Of a stretch of DNA of 64,000 nucleotides, positions 54,301 to 64,000 are shown one piece after another (the first letter of the stretch is position 1; each line of letters opens with the position of its first letter). Source of the DNA: Nocardia gamkensis NBRC 108242 (GTDB lineage Bacteria; Actinomycetota; Actinomycetes; Mycobacteriales; Mycobacteriaceae); NCBI RefSeq assembly GCF_001612985.1, contig NZ_BDBM01000004.1, positions 248,001 to 312,000 of the forward strand. The letters run 5' to 3'. Under the pieces are notes generated by a model. The model searched no databases. It was not told the DNA's origin and saw only the letters and a list, made by a program, of their open reading frames with translations. Both the position numbers and the translations under genes were made by a program.

Positions 54301-54347
54301 TTTCGATGAACGAAAGATACGATAGCAGAAAGTTTCGAATGTCGAAA
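54301..54347. promoter_or_regulatory. Two palindromes in the SnoaL/MarR divergent region
   Basis: Two 15-bp sites share TTTCG-N5-CGAAA: TTTCGATGAACGAAA (54301-54315) and TTTCGAATGTCGAAA (54333-54347). Their centres are 32 bp apart, about three helical turns. The second overlaps the proposed MarR start. They fit operators for the MarR protein. Confidence 0.7.
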
Positions 54348-54797
54348 GAAACTCTTATCGGTGCCATCGGCGCGCAGTTGCGACTGCTCCAGCAGAGCTT
54401 CGACGTCTTCGACGAGGCGGTCGCCGCGCACCTGGGCATGAACCGCACCGATCTTCGCTGCCTCGATGTGGTGCTCGGCCGTGGCCCGCTGCCCGCGGGG
54501 GAATTGAGTGCGGCGGTGCGACTCAGCCCCGCGGCCACCACCGCGGTGATCGATCGACTGGAGCGGGCGGGATTCGTCACACGCGGTCAGGATCCGGCCA
54601 ATCGGCGCCGTGTGCTGGTAACCGCCACTGCCGCCGCGCACGACGTGGCGGAGCGGATCTTCGAGCCGGTCGGCAGGGCGGGTGCGCGGGCGCTCGGTCG
54701 CTACGACCCCGACCAGCTCTCACTGATTCTCGACTTCCTGCACACGGCCCTGGATGTGCATCGCGCACAGACCGATCGCATCGCATCGCAGAGCTGA
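54339..54797 (+). CDS. MarR family transcriptional regulator
   Basis: A 152-residue regulator: dimerisation helix SKETLIGAIGAQLRLLQQSF, then winged helix with LSAAVRLSPAATTAVIDRLERAG and wing VTRGQDPANRRRVLVTAT. Start may be ATG 54339 or ATG 54306, eleven codons earlier; the second palindrome overlaps 54339. The divergent SnoaL-like gene is the natural target. Ligand unknown. Confidence 0.87.
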   Translation: MSKETLIGAIGAQLRLLQQSFDVFDEAVAAHLGMNRTDLRCLDVVLGRGPLPAGELSAAVRLSPAATTAVIDRLERAGFVTRGQDPANRRRVLVTATAAAHDVAERIFEPVGRAGARALGRYDPDQLSLILDFLHTALDVHRAQTDRIASQS

Positions 54798-54906
54798 CCG
54801 CAGCGCTATTTCCCGCGGTGTTCGACTTCGCGTTCCTCCGGGCCGATGAGTTCGGCCCGGCTGGGACGTCTGCATGGATGAACCTGTCCCCGGCTCAGGA
54901 GATTCG

Positions 54907-55509
54907 ATGAATCCGGAATTCGATTTCGAACCCGCCGCTGTCGCTCTGTCGTCCGTGGTCGGCCGCATCACCGACGACCAGCTCGCCGCGCCGACGCCGT
55001 GCGCCGACACCACGGTGCGTGATCTGCTCGCGCACGTGCTCGATCTGACCGAGGCGTTTCGTCAAGCGGCCACCAAGGAGGCCGTCGGTGGCTCGGTCGC
55101 GCCGGCTCCGCCGGTGGATCGCGCCTTGTCCGAGGATTGGCGCGACCGCGTTCCGGCCCAGCTCGATGCCCTGGTGGCAGCGTGGCGGGAGCCCGCGGCC
55201 TGGGACGGCGTGACCGAGGCGGGCGGAGTGAGCGAACCGGCCCCGGTGATGGCCAGGATCGCCCTGGACGAGGTGGTGGTGCACGGCTGGGATCTCGCGA
55301 AGGCCACGGGGCAGCCCTTCGCCTGCGACAACGGGCACTTGGCAATCCTGCTGGACATGCTTCGCGAGACCCCGGCCGAAGGGGTGCCCGGTCTGTTCGG
55401 ACCGGTGGTGCCGGTCGCGCCCGATGCGCCGGCCTTGACGCGAATGCTCGCTTACACCGGTCGCCGCGCCGACTGGACCGCGGACGCCAGGGGGGCGGTG
55501 CTCGGCTAG
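54907..55509 (+). CDS. TIGR03086-type metal-binding protein (DinB/mycothiol-dependent fold)
   Basis: A 200-residue protein with a DinB-like four-helix bundle. The metal ligands are likely the histidine in DLLAHVLDLTEAF and those in IALDEVVVHGWDLAKATGQ. This subgroup (TIGR03086) is widespread in actinobacteria and related to mycothiol-dependent maleylpyruvate isomerases, but the reaction is unknown. ATG 54907 follows AGGAG by six bases. It converges with and slightly overlaps the TetR gene. Confidence 0.87.
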   Translation: MNPEFDFEPAAVALSSVVGRITDDQLAAPTPCADTTVRDLLAHVLDLTEAFRQAATKEAVGGSVAPAPPVDRALSEDWRDRVPAQLDALVAAWREPAAWDGVTEAGGVSEPAPVMARIALDEVVVHGWDLAKATGQPFACDNGHLAILLDMLRETPAEGVPGLFGPVVPVAPDAPALTRMLAYTGRRADWTADARGAVLG

Positions 55510-56135
55510 CCGAACGGCGGATCGGGGGTTACGAAAGTGCCCGCGATCACGGCATCGACCGCGGCTTGGGCGGCGGTATCCGCGGCGGCGTCGTCGATCG
55601 GGTCGCCGCTGGCGAGCAGCCGGTAGTAGAGCGGGGCCGACACCGCGGACAGCACCGCGCGTGCGTCCGTGCGCTCCGGCGCTTCGCCGCGCGCGACGGC
55701 GGCCGCTACGCACGCCGACCACTCGGTGAGCCGCACGTCGTAGAAGCGGCGCAGCGCGGTCGCGGCGGACTCGTCGCAGGTGGCGGCAGCGATCACGGCG
55801 CGGAAGAGTTCGCCTTGGCGGGGGTCGGACAGCGTCTTCGCGACCAGGCGGGCGTTGGCGGTGAGATCTCCGAGCAGCGAGCCGGTGTCGGCGTGCGGCA
55901 GCGACTGCTCGGCCATGTCGGTCAGCAGGTCGGCGATCAGGCCGGTGGGCGTGCGCCAGCGGCGGTAGACGGTGGTCTTGCCGACCTCGGCGCGCGCCGC
56001 GACCTCGGCGAGGTCGAGGTGGGCGAACCCGTGTTCGGCCAGCAGGTCGCCCGCCGCTCGCAGGACGGCGACGCGAACCCGCGCGGTCCGCCCACCGGGG
56101 CGAACCGATCCGGGTGTGGCCTCTTCCGGCTCCAT
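55506..56135 (-). CDS. TetR family regulator
   Basis: A 209-residue regulator. The HTH is at residues about 15-65: VRVAVLRAAGDLLAEHGFAH, then LAEVAARAEVGKTTVYRRWR. The C-terminal ligand domain is typical of the TetR_C_16-like group. It is divergent from the aldo/keto reductase gene and probably regulates it. Its 3' end overlaps that of the opposite-strand TIGR03086 gene by four bases. Confidence 0.9.
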   Translation of the reverse strand: MEPEEATPGSVRPGGRTARVRVAVLRAAGDLLAEHGFAHLDLAEVAARAEVGKTTVYRRWRTPTGLIADLLTDMAEQSLPHADTGSLLGDLTANARLVAKTLSDPRQGELFRAVIAAATCDESAATALRRFYDVRLTEWSACVAAAVARGEAPERTDARAVLSAVSAPLYYRLLASGDPIDDAAADTAAQAAVDAVIAGTFVTPDPPFG

Positions 56136-56221
56136 AACGGCACTCCAGTTTCATTTATCGGCGAACGGGTGTACCGTCCGAAGTGTTAACGGAACTATAG
56201 ACCCTTTAGGAGGGCTGTCCA

Positions 56222-57283
56222 GTGAACATTCGGATGGTCGACACGCAGATGGAGTACCGGCGGCTCGGCGCATCAGGTCTCCACGTCCCGGCCTTGAGCT
56301 TCGGCGCGGGCACTTTCGGCGGCCGGGGCGAACTGTTCGGCGCGTGGGGCGACACCGATGCCGAACAGGCGCGGCGGCTGGTCGACATCAGCTTGGACGC
56401 GGGCGTGAACATGTTCGACACCGCCGACGTCTACTCCGACGGCGCCTCGGAGGAGGTGCTGGGCGCCGCCGTCCAGGGCAGGCGTGATCGGGTGCTGCTG
56501 TCCACCAAGGCGACGCTGCCGACCGGCCCCGGCCCGGCGGACGCCGGTTCCGGCCGGGCCAGGCTGATCGGTGCGGTGGAGGCGTCGCTGCGCAGGCTGG
56601 GCACGGACTACATCGATCTGTTCCAGCTGCATGCCTTCGACGCGGGCACGCCGGTGGAGGAAGTCGTCGCGGCCCTGGACGATCTGGTGCGCGCGGGCAA
56701 GATCCGCTACGCCGGCGCGTCGAACTTCGCGGGCTGGCAGCTGATGAAATCCCTTGCCGCGGCGGATCGCAACGGACTGACCAGGTACGTCGCGCACCAG
56801 GTCTACTACTCGCTGGTCGGGCGGGACTACGAGTGGGAACTCATGCCGCTCGGCCGCGACCAAGGTGTCGGCGCGGTGGTCTGGAGTCCCCTCGGCTGGG
56901 GCAGGCTCACCGGCAAGATCCGTCGCGGACAACCGCTTCCGGAGGGCAGCCGCCTGCACCGGACCGCCGAGGCCGGTCCGCCGGTGGACGAGGAGAAGCT
57001 CTACGACGTGGTCGACGTCCTCGACGAGCTGGCCGCCGAAACCGGCAAGACGGTGCCGCAGATCGCCCTCAACTGGCTGCTGCGCCGCCCCACCGTCGCC
57101 ACCGTCATCGTCGGCGCCCGCAACGAGGAGCAGCTACGCCAGAACCTCGGCGCGATCGGCTGGGAACTCGACGCCGACCAGATCGCCCGCCTGGACAAAG
57201 CAAGCGCCACCACCCCGCCCTACCCTTACTACCCGTACTACCGCCTCCCCGACTTCACCCGCCTGAACCCACCCGCGGTGTGA
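56222..57283 (+). CDS. Aldo/keto reductase
   Basis: A 353-residue NADPH-dependent oxidoreductase of the AKR fold. The catalytic tetrad is Asp and Tyr in FDTADVYSDG, Lys in LLSTKATLP and His in IDLFQLHAFD; the cofactor site shows in VIVGARNEEQLRQNLGAIGW. Start is GTG 56222 after AGGAGGG; a more compact start is possible at ATG 56234. The TetR gene is divergent, and the 86-bp region between holds an AT-rich promoter zone. Substrate unknown. Confidence 0.92.
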   Translation: MNIRMVDTQMEYRRLGASGLHVPALSFGAGTFGGRGELFGAWGDTDAEQARRLVDISLDAGVNMFDTADVYSDGASEEVLGAAVQGRRDRVLLSTKATLPTGPGPADAGSGRARLIGAVEASLRRLGTDYIDLFQLHAFDAGTPVEEVVAALDDLVRAGKIRYAGASNFAGWQLMKSLAAADRNGLTRYVAHQVYYSLVGRDYEWELMPLGRDQGVGAVVWSPLGWGRLTGKIRRGQPLPEGSRLHRTAEAGPPVDEEKLYDVVDVLDELAAETGKTVPQIALNWLLRRPTVATVIVGARNEEQLRQNLGAIGWELDADQIARLDKASATTPPYPYYPYYRLPDFTRLNPPAV

Positions 57284-57329
57284 GCGCCGAGGCCGTGCTG
57301 ATCCGCTCTGTCCCTGCCCCGAGTTCTCG

Positions 57330-60300
57330 TCAGTAGACGTCGCGGACGTAGCGCTTTTCGGCGACGAGCTGCTTCTTGAAGGCCAGTGCGCCGTCCTCGT
57401 CGAGCTTGCCGTGGATGCGCGCGATGCGCAGGAGGGCCTCGTCGACGTCTTTGGCCATGCGGCTCGCGTCGCCGCAGACGTAGAAGTGGGCGCCGTCGCG
57501 CAGCCAGGACCACAGCTCGGCGCCGTGTTCGATCATGCGGTGCTGCACGTAGATCCGCTCCCGCTGGTCCCGGGAGAAGGCCAGGTCGAGGCGGGTCAGG
57601 AAGCCGGAACGGAACATGTCCTCCAGTTCGGCGCGGTAGTAGAAGTTCTGCGCCGCATGCTGATCGCCGAAGAACAGCCAGTTGCGCCCGGTGCAGCCGA
57701 GTGCCCTGCGCTCGTGCAGGAACCCGCGGAAGGGCGCGATGCCGGTGCCGGGGCCCACCATGATCATCGGTGCGGCCGGGTCGGCCGGAGGACGGAAGTG
57801 CGGTGCGCGTTGCAGGAAGATCGGCACCGCCGCGCCGGTGTAATCGGCGGCCGCCCGATCGGCGAGGAAGGTCGAGCACACTCCGCCGCGCCGCGCCGCC
57901 GAACCGGTGGCGGCCGGATCGCCGTAGCGCACGATGCCGACGGTCAGCTCCACCTCGTCCGGGCTGACCAGCGGACTCGACGAGATCGAATACTGGCGCG
58001 GCTGTAGCTTCTTCAGCGTGCCGAGCCACTCCACCAGATCGGCTCGAATCGGGAAGTCGCGCAGCACGTCCACGGCCTGCCGGTCCCACAGGTAACTCGC
58101 CAGTTCGTTACGGTTGTCGCGGCGCAGCAGTTTGGCGAGTTTGCCGCTGTGGTTGTGCTCGGCGAGGAAGCCGAGCAGATCCTGACCGACCTTGGTGATG
58201 TCGTAGTGCGTGCGCAGCGCCTCCGCCAGCGTGAGTTCGCGCTCGTCGACCTCGACCACGCGGCGACCGTCCAGCCCGGTGGCGTCCAGCCATTCGGTGA
58301 CCAGCACGGCGCTGTTCACCGGCCAGACGCCCAAGGAGTCGCCCACCTCGTAGGTGGCGTCCAGGCCGCGCAGATCGAACCCGAAGCGGCGCACCTCTTT
58401 CGTCGATCCTCCGGTCGACAGCAACTCGTTGCGCAGCAGCGGGGCACGCAGCGGCGCGGTGCGGGTGAACGGCGCGGAAACGGTGCGGGTGCGCCCGAGC
58501 GCCGGTGCGGCACTCGGCTTTTCCAGCGTCGCGACCCCGCCGCTCCGGGGCGTGGCGCGGCCCGTGCCGCCTGCTCCGCGCACCGGTGGATCGGCGGGGG
58601 ACCCGGGCTCCTCGGCGCCGAACGCGGCGAGCACATCGTCGAGCCAGCGCTGAGCCGCGTCTTCGTAGTCGGGTTCGCTGTCGACGCGCGTAAGCAATCG
58701 GGTCGCACCGAGTTCGGCGAATCTCTCGTCGAGTTTGCGACCGTAACCGCAGAAGTCGTCATAGGAGGAGTCGCCGAGGGCGAAGACCGCGTAGCGCACA
58801 CCGGTCAGCCGCACGACCGTGTCGGCCAGGCGATCCCAGAAATCGGCTCCGTTGTCCGGCGGCCCTCCGTCGCCGAACGTGCTGCTGACCACCAGCACGT
58901 CGCCCTGAAGCGTGCTGAGGTCGCAGGAGTCCAGGTCCAGTAGTCGTGGCGTGAAGCCGTGCCCGGCGAGGTGTGCCGAGACGGTGGCCGCGAATTCCTC
59001 CGCAGTGCCGGTCTGCGAGGCCCACAGCACGGTGATCGCGCGGGCGGCCGCACCCTCGTCCACCGCGGGTGCCGGGCCCGCCGCACCGCGGGAATACATC
59101 CCCGCCAGCAACCCGTCGACCCACAGCCTGCTGTGCGGGGTCATCGGCGCCGAGTCCGGGAGCACCGGCTGACCGGTCACCGGAAGCGCTTGCAGCGCGG
59201 CCAGGTATCCGCTGAGGTAGATCCGCTCGGTTTCGCTGAGCGTGGGGGCGGTGCCGCTGTGGAGACCGAGCACGGCCGCCAGCGGATGCGCCGACTCCGC
59301 GGCGGGCAGCGCGGCGGGCGTCTCGGGCCGCGGCACGACGGACACCCTGCGCAGCGCCACCGCGCAAGCCTTGAACTCCGGTTGCAGCGACGCCGGATCG
59401 ACCGCGTCGTTGGTGACGGCGTTTATGGTCAGGTATTCGCCCTGCTCGTCGTTCCAGTGGAACGGCGCGAAGCAGTCGCCCGGCCGCACACGGTCGCTGA
59501 CCTGGACCGGAAGCACCGCTCGACCCCGGCGCGAGGCGATCTCGAGCTGGTCGCCCTCGCGCAGACCGAGGCGTTCGGCGTCGGCCGGGTGCACCTCGAC
59601 GAACGGCGCGCCGGTCAGCTTGGTCAGCTTACCGATCCTGCCGGTCTTGGTCATGGTGTGCCACTGGTGCTGCAGGCGTCCGGTGTTGAGCAGGAACGGG
59701 TAATCGTCGTCCGGCATCTCCGCGGGCGGCAGGTGCGGGCGCGGCCAGAACACCGCGCGGCGGCTCGGCGTGGCGAAGGCCAGCCGGGGCCGGTGGCCGT
59801 TGGCGTCGACGAACAACGTCTGGCTGACACCGTCGTTGCGGTACCGGATCGGATTGCGCCTGCCCTCCGGCTCGGCGCACGGCCACTGCATCGGCCCGTC
59901 ACGCAGCGCCTCGTAGCTGACGCCGCGCAGGTCGTAGCCGGTCGCGGGATTCGCGAAGCGCTTGATCTCCTCGAAGATCTCGGCACCGGAGGCGAAGCCG
60001 AAACCGGGGAACCCCATGGCGGTGGCGATGTCGGCGATGATCCGCCAGTCCGGCCGCGCGTCGCCGGTGGGCGGGACCGACTGCCGCATCAGGGTGAGGT
60101 TGCGCTCGGAGTTCACCATCACCCCCTCGGCTTCCGCCCACAGCGTTGCGGGAAGCAGCAGGTCGGCGTAGGCGTTGGTCGCGGTCTCGGTGTAGGCGTC
60201 CTGAGCGATCACCAGTTCGGCGGCTTCCAGGCCCGCGATCACGGTCTTGCGGTTCGACACGGTGGCGACGGGATTGGTGCAGATGATCCAGGCGGCTTTG

Positions 60301-61532
60301 ATCGTGCCTTCGGACAGGTTGCGGAACATCTCCACCGTGCCGGGCCCGGCTTCGGTGCGCAGCGTGCCGGGCTCGAGGTCCCACACCGTCTCCACGAACG
60401 CGCGGTCCTCGGCGGAGAGCACGCTGCGCTGGCCGGGCAGGCCGGGGCCCATGTACCCCATCTCCCGGCCGCCCATCGCGTTCGGCTGCCCGGTGAGCGA
60501 GAACGGCCCGCTGCCGGGACGGCAGATGGCGCCTGTGGCCAGGTGTAGGTTGCACAGCGCGTTGGTGTTCCAGGTGCCGTGCGTGGACTGGTTGAGTCCC
60601 ATCGTCCACAGCGACATCCATTCGCCTGCTTCGCCGATCCACTGGGCGGCGGTGCGGATGTCGGCCTCGGTCAGCCCGGTGATCTCCGCCACCCGCCGCG
60701 GCGGATAGTCGGCCAGGAACTCCGGCATCGCCTCCCAGCCCTCGGTGTGCTCGGCGATGAACTCCTCGTCGATGTGGCCGCCCTCGACCAGCAGGTGCAG
60801 CAGCCCGTTCAACAGGGCGAGATCCGTGCCGGGGGCGATCTGCAGGAAGAGATCGGCGCGCGCGGCGGTCTCGGTGCGGCGCGGGTCGACCACGATGAGC
60901 CGCGCACCCGCCTTGAGCCGATCGGCCATCCGCAGGAACAGGATGGGATGGCAGTCGGCCATGTTCGCGCCGATCACGAAGAACAGGTCGGCGTGCTCGA
61001 AATCGTCGTAGGAACCGGGCGGCCCGTCCGCGCCGAGCGACTGCTTGTACCCGGTCCCGGCGCTGGCCATGCACAGCCGCGAGTTCGCCTCGATGTGCAC
61101 CGTGCGCAGGTAACCCTTGGCGAGCTTGGTGGCGAGGTACTGCGCCTCCAGCGACATCTGCCCGGAAACGTAGAGCGCGATCGCGTCGGGGCCGTGCTCG
61201 TCCAGGATCGCCCGCAATCGGGTGGCCGCCTCGTGCACCGCCTCGTCCACGGGGAAGGGCACCGGGACCTGGCCGCGCTCCGAGCGCCGGTAGGCGGTCT
61301 CCATCCGTCCGGTGGCACGCATCAGCTCCGCGTGCGTCGCGCCTTTAGTGCACAGCCTGCCCGCGTTGGACGGGTGCAACTTGTCGCCGCTGACCTTGGC
61401 GATCACCGGTTTCCCCGCGTCGTCCGCGGCGGTCGTCACGGTGATCCCGCAGCCCACGCCGCAGTACGAGCACGCCGTTCGGGCGGTGCCGTCGCTGTGG
61501 CCGGTCACTGGGTCGGACATGCCTTCGATCAT
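57330..61532 (-). CDS. Assimilatory nitrate reductase fused to a CysJ-like flavoprotein reductase
   Basis: A 1400-residue fusion. Residues 1-730 are a Mo-bisPGD nitrate reductase of the NasC/NarB type: N-terminal 4Fe-4S ligands in [12 protein letters not shown] and GRLCTKG, then MopB folds. Residues about 750-800 resemble the CysJ N-terminal segment; 825-980 form a flavodoxin domain ([25 protein letters not shown]); 1040-1255 the FAD domain (RQYSISSSP near 1181, GVCSTF); and 1255-1400 the NADPH domain ([16 protein letters not shown] near 1259, final YVRDVY). One chain can thus pass electrons from NAD(P)H to nitrate. Start may be ATG 61532 or 61520. Confidence 0.93.
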   Translation of the reverse strand: MIEGMSDPVTGHSDGTARTACSYCGVGCGITVTTAADDAGKPVIAKVSGDKLHPSNAGRLCTKGATHAELMRATGRMETAYRRSERGQVPVPFPVDEAVHEAATRLRAILDEHGPDAIALYVSGQMSLEAQYLATKLAKGYLRTVHIEANSRLCMASAGTGYKQSLGADGPPGSYDDFEHADLFFVIGANMADCHPILFLRMADRLKAGARLIVVDPRRTETAARADLFLQIAPGTDLALLNGLLHLLVEGGHIDEEFIAEHTEGWEAMPEFLADYPPRRVAEITGLTEADIRTAAQWIGEAGEWMSLWTMGLNQSTHGTWNTNALCNLHLATGAICRPGSGPFSLTGQPNAMGGREMGYMGPGLPGQRSVLSAEDRAFVETVWDLEPGTLRTEAGPGTVEMFRNLSEGTIKAAWIICTNPVATVSNRKTVIAGLEAAELVIAQDAYTETATNAYADLLLPATLWAEAEGVMVNSERNLTLMRQSVPPTGDARPDWRIIADIATAMGFPGFGFASGAEIFEEIKRFANPATGYDLRGVSYEALRDGPMQWPCAEPEGRRNPIRYRNDGVSQTLFVDANGHRPRLAFATPSRRAVFWPRPHLPPAEMPDDDYPFLLNTGRLQHQWHTMTKTGRIGKLTKLTGAPFVEVHPADAERLGLREGDQLEIASRRGRAVLPVQVSDRVRPGDCFAPFHWNDEQGEYLTINAVTNDAVDPASLQPEFKACAVALRRVSVVPRPETPAALPAAESAHPLAAVLGLHSGTAPTLSETERIYLSGYLAALQALPVTGQPVLPDSAPMTPHSRLWVDGLLAGMYSRGAAGPAPAVDEGAAARAITVLWASQTGTAEEFAATVSAHLAGHGFTPRLLDLDSCDLSTLQGDVLVVSSTFGDGGPPDNGADFWDRLADTVVRLTGVRYAVFALGDSSYDDFCGYGRKLDERFAELGATRLLTRVDSEPDYEDAAQRWLDDVLAAFGAEEPGSPADPPVRGAGGTGRATPRSGGVATLEKPSAAPALGRTRTVSAPFTRTAPLRAPLLRNELLSTGGSTKEVRRFGFDLRGLDATYEVGDSLGVWPVNSAVLVTEWLDATGLDGRRVVEVDERELTLAEALRTHYDITKVGQDLLGFLAEHNHSGKLAKLLRRDNRNELASYLWDRQAVDVLRDFPIRADLVEWLGTLKKLQPRQYSISSSPLVSPDEVELTVGIVRYGDPAATGSAARRGGVCSTFLADRAAADYTGAAVPIFLQRAPHFRPPADPAAPMIMVGPGTGIAPFRGFLHERRALGCTGRNWLFFGDQHAAQNFYYRAELEDMFRSGFLTRLDLAFSRDQRERIYVQHRMIEHGAELWSWLRDGAHFYVCGDASRMAKDVDEALLRIARIHGKLDEDGALAFKKQLVAEKRYVRDVY

Positions 61533-61564
61533 GCGGACCGCCGATTGCGCGGGATTTACCCCGC

Positions 61565-61580
61565 GTTATCGCCAGGTGAC
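61565..61580 (-). promoter_or_regulatory. Possible GlnR half-site upstream of nitrate reductase
   Basis: On the leftward strand the sequence reads GTCAC-N6-ATAAC, 33 bp before the start. This fits half of the GlnR pattern GTNAC-N6-GAAAC with two mismatches. GlnR controls nitrate assimilation in actinobacteria, so the position makes sense, but the match is weak. Confidence 0.35.
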
Positions 61581-61634
61581 ATTCCACCTCACAGTGCTCT
61601 AATCCGGCGGTGAGGTGTGACCGGGGTCTCCGGT

Positions 61635-62339
61635 TCAGCCGAGTTTGTAGGCCCGGTGCAGGGCGACGACGCCCCCGGTGAGATTGCGCCACTTCACCGA
61701 CGACCACCCGTTCGCCGCGATCCGCATCGCCAACCTGCGCTGATTGGGCCACTCCGTGATGGATTCGGCGAGGTAGACGTAGGCGTCGGGGTTGCTGCTC
61801 ACCACGCGCGCCACCTTCGGCAGCGCTTTCATCAGATACTCCAGGTACACCGTGCGGAACACCGGGAGCACCGGCGCGGAGAATTCGCACACCACCAGCC
61901 TGCCGCCGGGCTTGGTGACCCGCAGCATCTCGCGCAGGGCGAGGTCGGTGTCGGCCACGTTGCGCAGCCCGAACGAGATGGTCACCGCGTCGAAGGAGTC
62001 GTCGGCGAACGGCAGCGCCATCGCGTCGGCCGCCACCATCGGCACGTCGCGGAACCGGCCCGCGCTGAGCATGCCCTTGGAGAAGTCGGCTGCGAGGCAC
62101 CATGCGCCGGACTTCTGCAGCTCCAGCGTCGATACACCCGTGCCCGCGGCGAGGTCGAGCAGCCGCTCACCCGGCCGCGGCGCCAGCGCCTTGCGGGTCG
62201 CCCAGCGCCAGTAGCGATCCTGCCCCGCGGAGATCACGGTGTTGGTCAGGTCGTATCGCCGGGCGACGCCGTCGAACATCGCCGCGACTTCATGCGGCTG
62301 CTTGTCCAAGGAGGCCCGGTTCGATTGCGTTTTCGCCAC
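61635..62339 (-). CDS. menG: Demethylmenaquinone methyltransferase
   Basis: A 234-residue SAM-dependent methyltransferase of the UbiE/MenG family, doing the last step of menaquinone synthesis. Motifs: [20 protein letters not shown], the SAM loop [35 protein letters not shown] and the C-terminal [19 protein letters not shown] 62339 is used. It matches Rv0558 but runs opposite to menD here. Confidence 0.95.
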   Translation of the reverse strand: MAKTQSNRASLDKQPHEVAAMFDGVARRYDLTNTVISAGQDRYWRWATRKALAPRPGERLLDLAAGTGVSTLELQKSGAWCLAADFSKGMLSAGRFRDVPMVAADAMALPFADDSFDAVTISFGLRNVADTDLALREMLRVTKPGGRLVVCEFSAPVLPVFRTVYLEYLMKALPKVARVVSSNPDAYVYLAESITEWPNQRRLAMRIAANGWSSVKWRNLTGGVVALHRAYKLG

Positions 62340-62413
62340 GCGAAGACCCTAACTCGCGGTCTGTTACGAACCGAGCGTGGCGCGAGGATACTTCCGTCAC
62401 GCCGGAGCGCGGT

Positions 62414-63556
62414 TCAGGCCGTATGGGGCAAGGAGATCCGGGCGCCCGACACCTCGGCGTAGTGGCCCATCAGCTGGGTACAGACGGCGGGCCAGGTCCG
62501 CGACAGCACCGACTTCCTGGCCGCCCCGGCGAACCGGGTCCGCAGCCGCGGATCGTGCAACGCCCCGACGGCACTGGGCAGCAACTCGCCGAAACGATCC
62601 ACCGGAAGCAGATAGCCGTTCCGGCAGTGGGCGATCAGGTCGCGTGGACCGCCCGCGTCGGGGCCGATCACCGGGACGCCCGACGCCAGCGCCTCCTGCA
62701 CGCCCTGGCAGAACGTCTCGTGCTCGCCCGCGTGCACCATGACGTCGAGACTGGCGTACGCCCGCGCCAGCTCGTCGCCGCCGAGTTCGCCGGTGAACAC
62801 CGCGGTCGGCATCAGCCGGGCGAGCCGCCTGCGTTCCGGCCCGTCGCCGACGATCACCAGCTGGACATCCGGGTCGGTGCCGAGCACCGCGAGCCGCTCG
62901 ACGTGCTTCTCCGGCGCGAGCCGCCCCACGAAGCCCACCAGCAGGCGGTCGCAGCCGGCGAGCCAGGCGTCGCGCAGCTCGGCGGAGCGGGCGTCGGGCG
63001 TGAACCGCGCGATGTCGACGCCGCGCCCCCACCGGTGCACGCGCGGGACGCCGTGCCGGGCCAAGTCCTCCGCCGCCGCTCGGGACGGCGCGAGCGTGCG
63101 GGTGGCCCCTTCGTGGATGCGCCGGGTCCAAGCCCAGGCGGCGCGGCTCGTCAGCCCGAGCCCGTAACTCTTGGCGAAGCCCGCGACGTCGGTCTGATAC
63201 ACCGCGACGGTCGGCAGGTCCAGCCGCAGCGCCGCCCCCAGTCCGCCCGCGCCGAGCAGGAACGGGGAGGCCAGGTGGACCACGTCGGCGTCGAAGTCGT
63301 CGATGGCCGAGACGATGCCCGGCTGCGGCAGCCCCACCGGCAGCGAGCTGATCCTCGGCACCATGACCGCGGGGACTCGGTGGACCCGGAAACGGTGATA
63401 CTCCCGCGGCGCGGCAGGCTGCCCGCGCGGTGTGTCGGGCGCGATGATCAGGGCATCGTGTCCGTGCCGGTCCAAGTGCTCCAGCACCCGCAGCACGGAG
63501 TTGACGACGCCGTTCATATTCGGCAGAAACGACTCCGCGACGATCGCTACACGCAC
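62414..63556 (-). CDS. GT4 mannosyltransferase, MgtA/PimB-like
   Basis: A 380-residue GT-B glycosyltransferase. N-terminal motif [20 protein letters not shown] and, in the C-terminal half, [17 protein letters not shown] and the EX7E motif in [17 protein letters not shown]. Position and sequence pattern match Rv0557 (mgtA), which adds mannose to a glucuronosyl or phosphoinositol lipid in mycobacterial relatives. It lies 74 bp upstream of menG on the same strand. Confidence 0.9.
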   Translation of the reverse strand: MRVAIVAESFLPNMNGVVNSVLRVLEHLDRHGHDALIIAPDTPRGQPAAPREYHRFRVHRVPAVMVPRISSLPVGLPQPGIVSAIDDFDADVVHLASPFLLGAGGLGAALRLDLPTVAVYQTDVAGFAKSYGLGLTSRAAWAWTRRIHEGATRTLAPSRAAAEDLARHGVPRVHRWGRGVDIARFTPDARSAELRDAWLAGCDRLLVGFVGRLAPEKHVERLAVLGTDPDVQLVIVGDGPERRRLARLMPTAVFTGELGGDELARAYASLDVMVHAGEHETFCQGVQEALASGVPVIGPDAGGPRDLIAHCRNGYLLPVDRFGELLPSAVGALHDPRLRTRFAGAARKSVLSRTWPAVCTQLMGHYAEVSGARISLPHTA

Positions 63557-63644
63557 ATTCCCAGCCTGACCGGTGCACCGCGCCGCCCCGCCACACCGAA
63601 GTGAAGGGCACGGAAAGATCCGGCGAACTGTCGGGACGCGCGGA

Positions 63645-64000
63645 TCAACCCACCGGCGTCGGGCCGCGCCTGTTCACGCGGGACAGCAACCACAGCGCGG
63701 GCAGCGCGAGCAGCCACACCACCACGATGACCGACAACGCGGGCGGAACGGCGACGCGCACGTCCCGGCCTTCCACGCGCACCAGGTCGGGATCGCTGCG
63801 GCTGTATTCCACGCGGATCCGCTCACCTGCGGTCAGGTTTGTCGGATACAGGACGCCGACCTTCGGATTGTGCGTCTCACCGTCCGGTGTGACGTACATG
63901 ACCGCCGAGCGCAGCCGCCCCGCCGAGAGCACCTCGGCCGTGGTGCTGCCCTTGTCGGAGCTGATCAGATAGTCGTTGCGCCACGCGGCGAGCACCAGCA
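63645..64000 (-). CDS. DUF3592 membrane protein, Rv0556-like, 5' end outside window
   Basis: This is the C-terminal part (at least 116 residues) of a protein that continues beyond the window. The visible part has a DUF3592-type beta domain ([43 protein letters not shown]) followed by one membrane helix ([20 protein letters not shown]) and a basic tail. It belongs to the inverted menG-mgtA-DUF3592 block and matches Rv0556. Confidence 0.8.
   Translation of the reverse strand, partial: LVLAAWRNDYLISSDKGSTTAEVLSAGRLRSAVMYVTPDGETHNPKVGVLYPTNLTAGERIRVEYSRSDPDLVRVEGRDVRVAVPPALSVIVVVWLLALPALWLLSRVNRRGPTPVG

Noticed and set aside
53895..54338. Upstream extension of the MarR frame
   Set aside because: It overlaps the SnoaL-like gene in antisense and would place both palindromes inside coding sequence.
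58959..60548. A 529-codon rightward frame opposite the nitrate reductase
   Set aside because: Arg/Gly/Val-rich sequence without motif; it lies fully inside a gene with intact domains on the other strand.
1..64000. CRISPR arrays, tRNA or rRNA genes, transposases, integrases, attachment sites
   Set aside because: No regularly spaced direct repeats, no cloverleaf-like segment and no DDE or integrase motif was seen.

Overview
The window is high-GC actinobacterial chromosome, most probably Nocardia or a close relative in the Mycobacteriales. The evidence is a gene order that follows the Mycobacterium tuberculosis Rv0490-Rv0558 segment almost step by step (senX3-regX3, ppx, proC, bS22, galE2, hemA/C/D/B/L, ccdA-resB-ccsB, menA, menE, menB, menD, menG, mgtA), mixed with features missing from that segment: rex in front of hemA, a bldC-type regulator, many small secreted proteins, and an assimilatory nitrate reductase fused to its own flavoprotein reductase. 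No tRNA, rRNA, CRISPR array, transposase, prophage or origin was recognised. All identifications rest on reading motifs and gene order; no database was searched.

Layout. 0-13 kb: SenX3-RegX3 phosphate two-component system, a secreted protein, Ppx/GppA phosphatase, proline-rich membrane protein, isomerase, thioesterase, proC, a small HTH protein, the 33-residue ribosomal protein bS22 behind a structured leader, then epimerase, acyltransferase and a convergent SerB-like phosphatase. 13-18.4 kb: rex-hemA-hemC-hemD with a near-consensus Rex operator and two tiny ORFs inserted exactly at stop/start junctions. 18.4-21.1 kb: an accessory patch that separates hemD from hemB and holds a structured repeat, a gene relic and three leftward genes. 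21-31.8 kb: hemB, small membrane and secreted proteins, hemL, and a translationally coupled System II cytochrome c maturation operon. 32-39.5 kb: variable region with secreted proteins, a tandem GNAT protein, BldC, a Cds1-like PLP enzyme, an HTH/Clp-N pair with operator-like palindromes and a holin-like membrane protein. 39.5-53 kb: menaquinone genes menA, menE, menB and menD interrupted by an AfsR-like regulator and a DrrAB-type exporter. 53-61.5 kb: small regulators (MarR, TetR), an aldo/keto reductase and the 1400-residue nitrate reductase. 61.6-64 kb: menG, a glycosyltransferase and a DUF3592 protein in inverted orientation relative to menD.

Together the core genes make haem (glutamyl-tRNA to uroporphyrinogen III), attach it to cytochromes c, and make menaquinone, all parts of the respiratory chain. 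Rex, an NADH/NAD+ sensor, is placed to couple haem supply to redox state.

The most interesting non-coding signal is a family of about 115-185 bp structured repeats at 18.4, 46.5 and 50.8-51.1 kb (the last in tandem, with a decayed further copy). Different copies carry different but still complementary stem sequences, which points to a conserved fold. A second signal is the pair of micro-ORFs that bridge rex-hemA and hemC-hemD through ATGA overlaps on both sides, resembling mycobacterial MIRU insertions.
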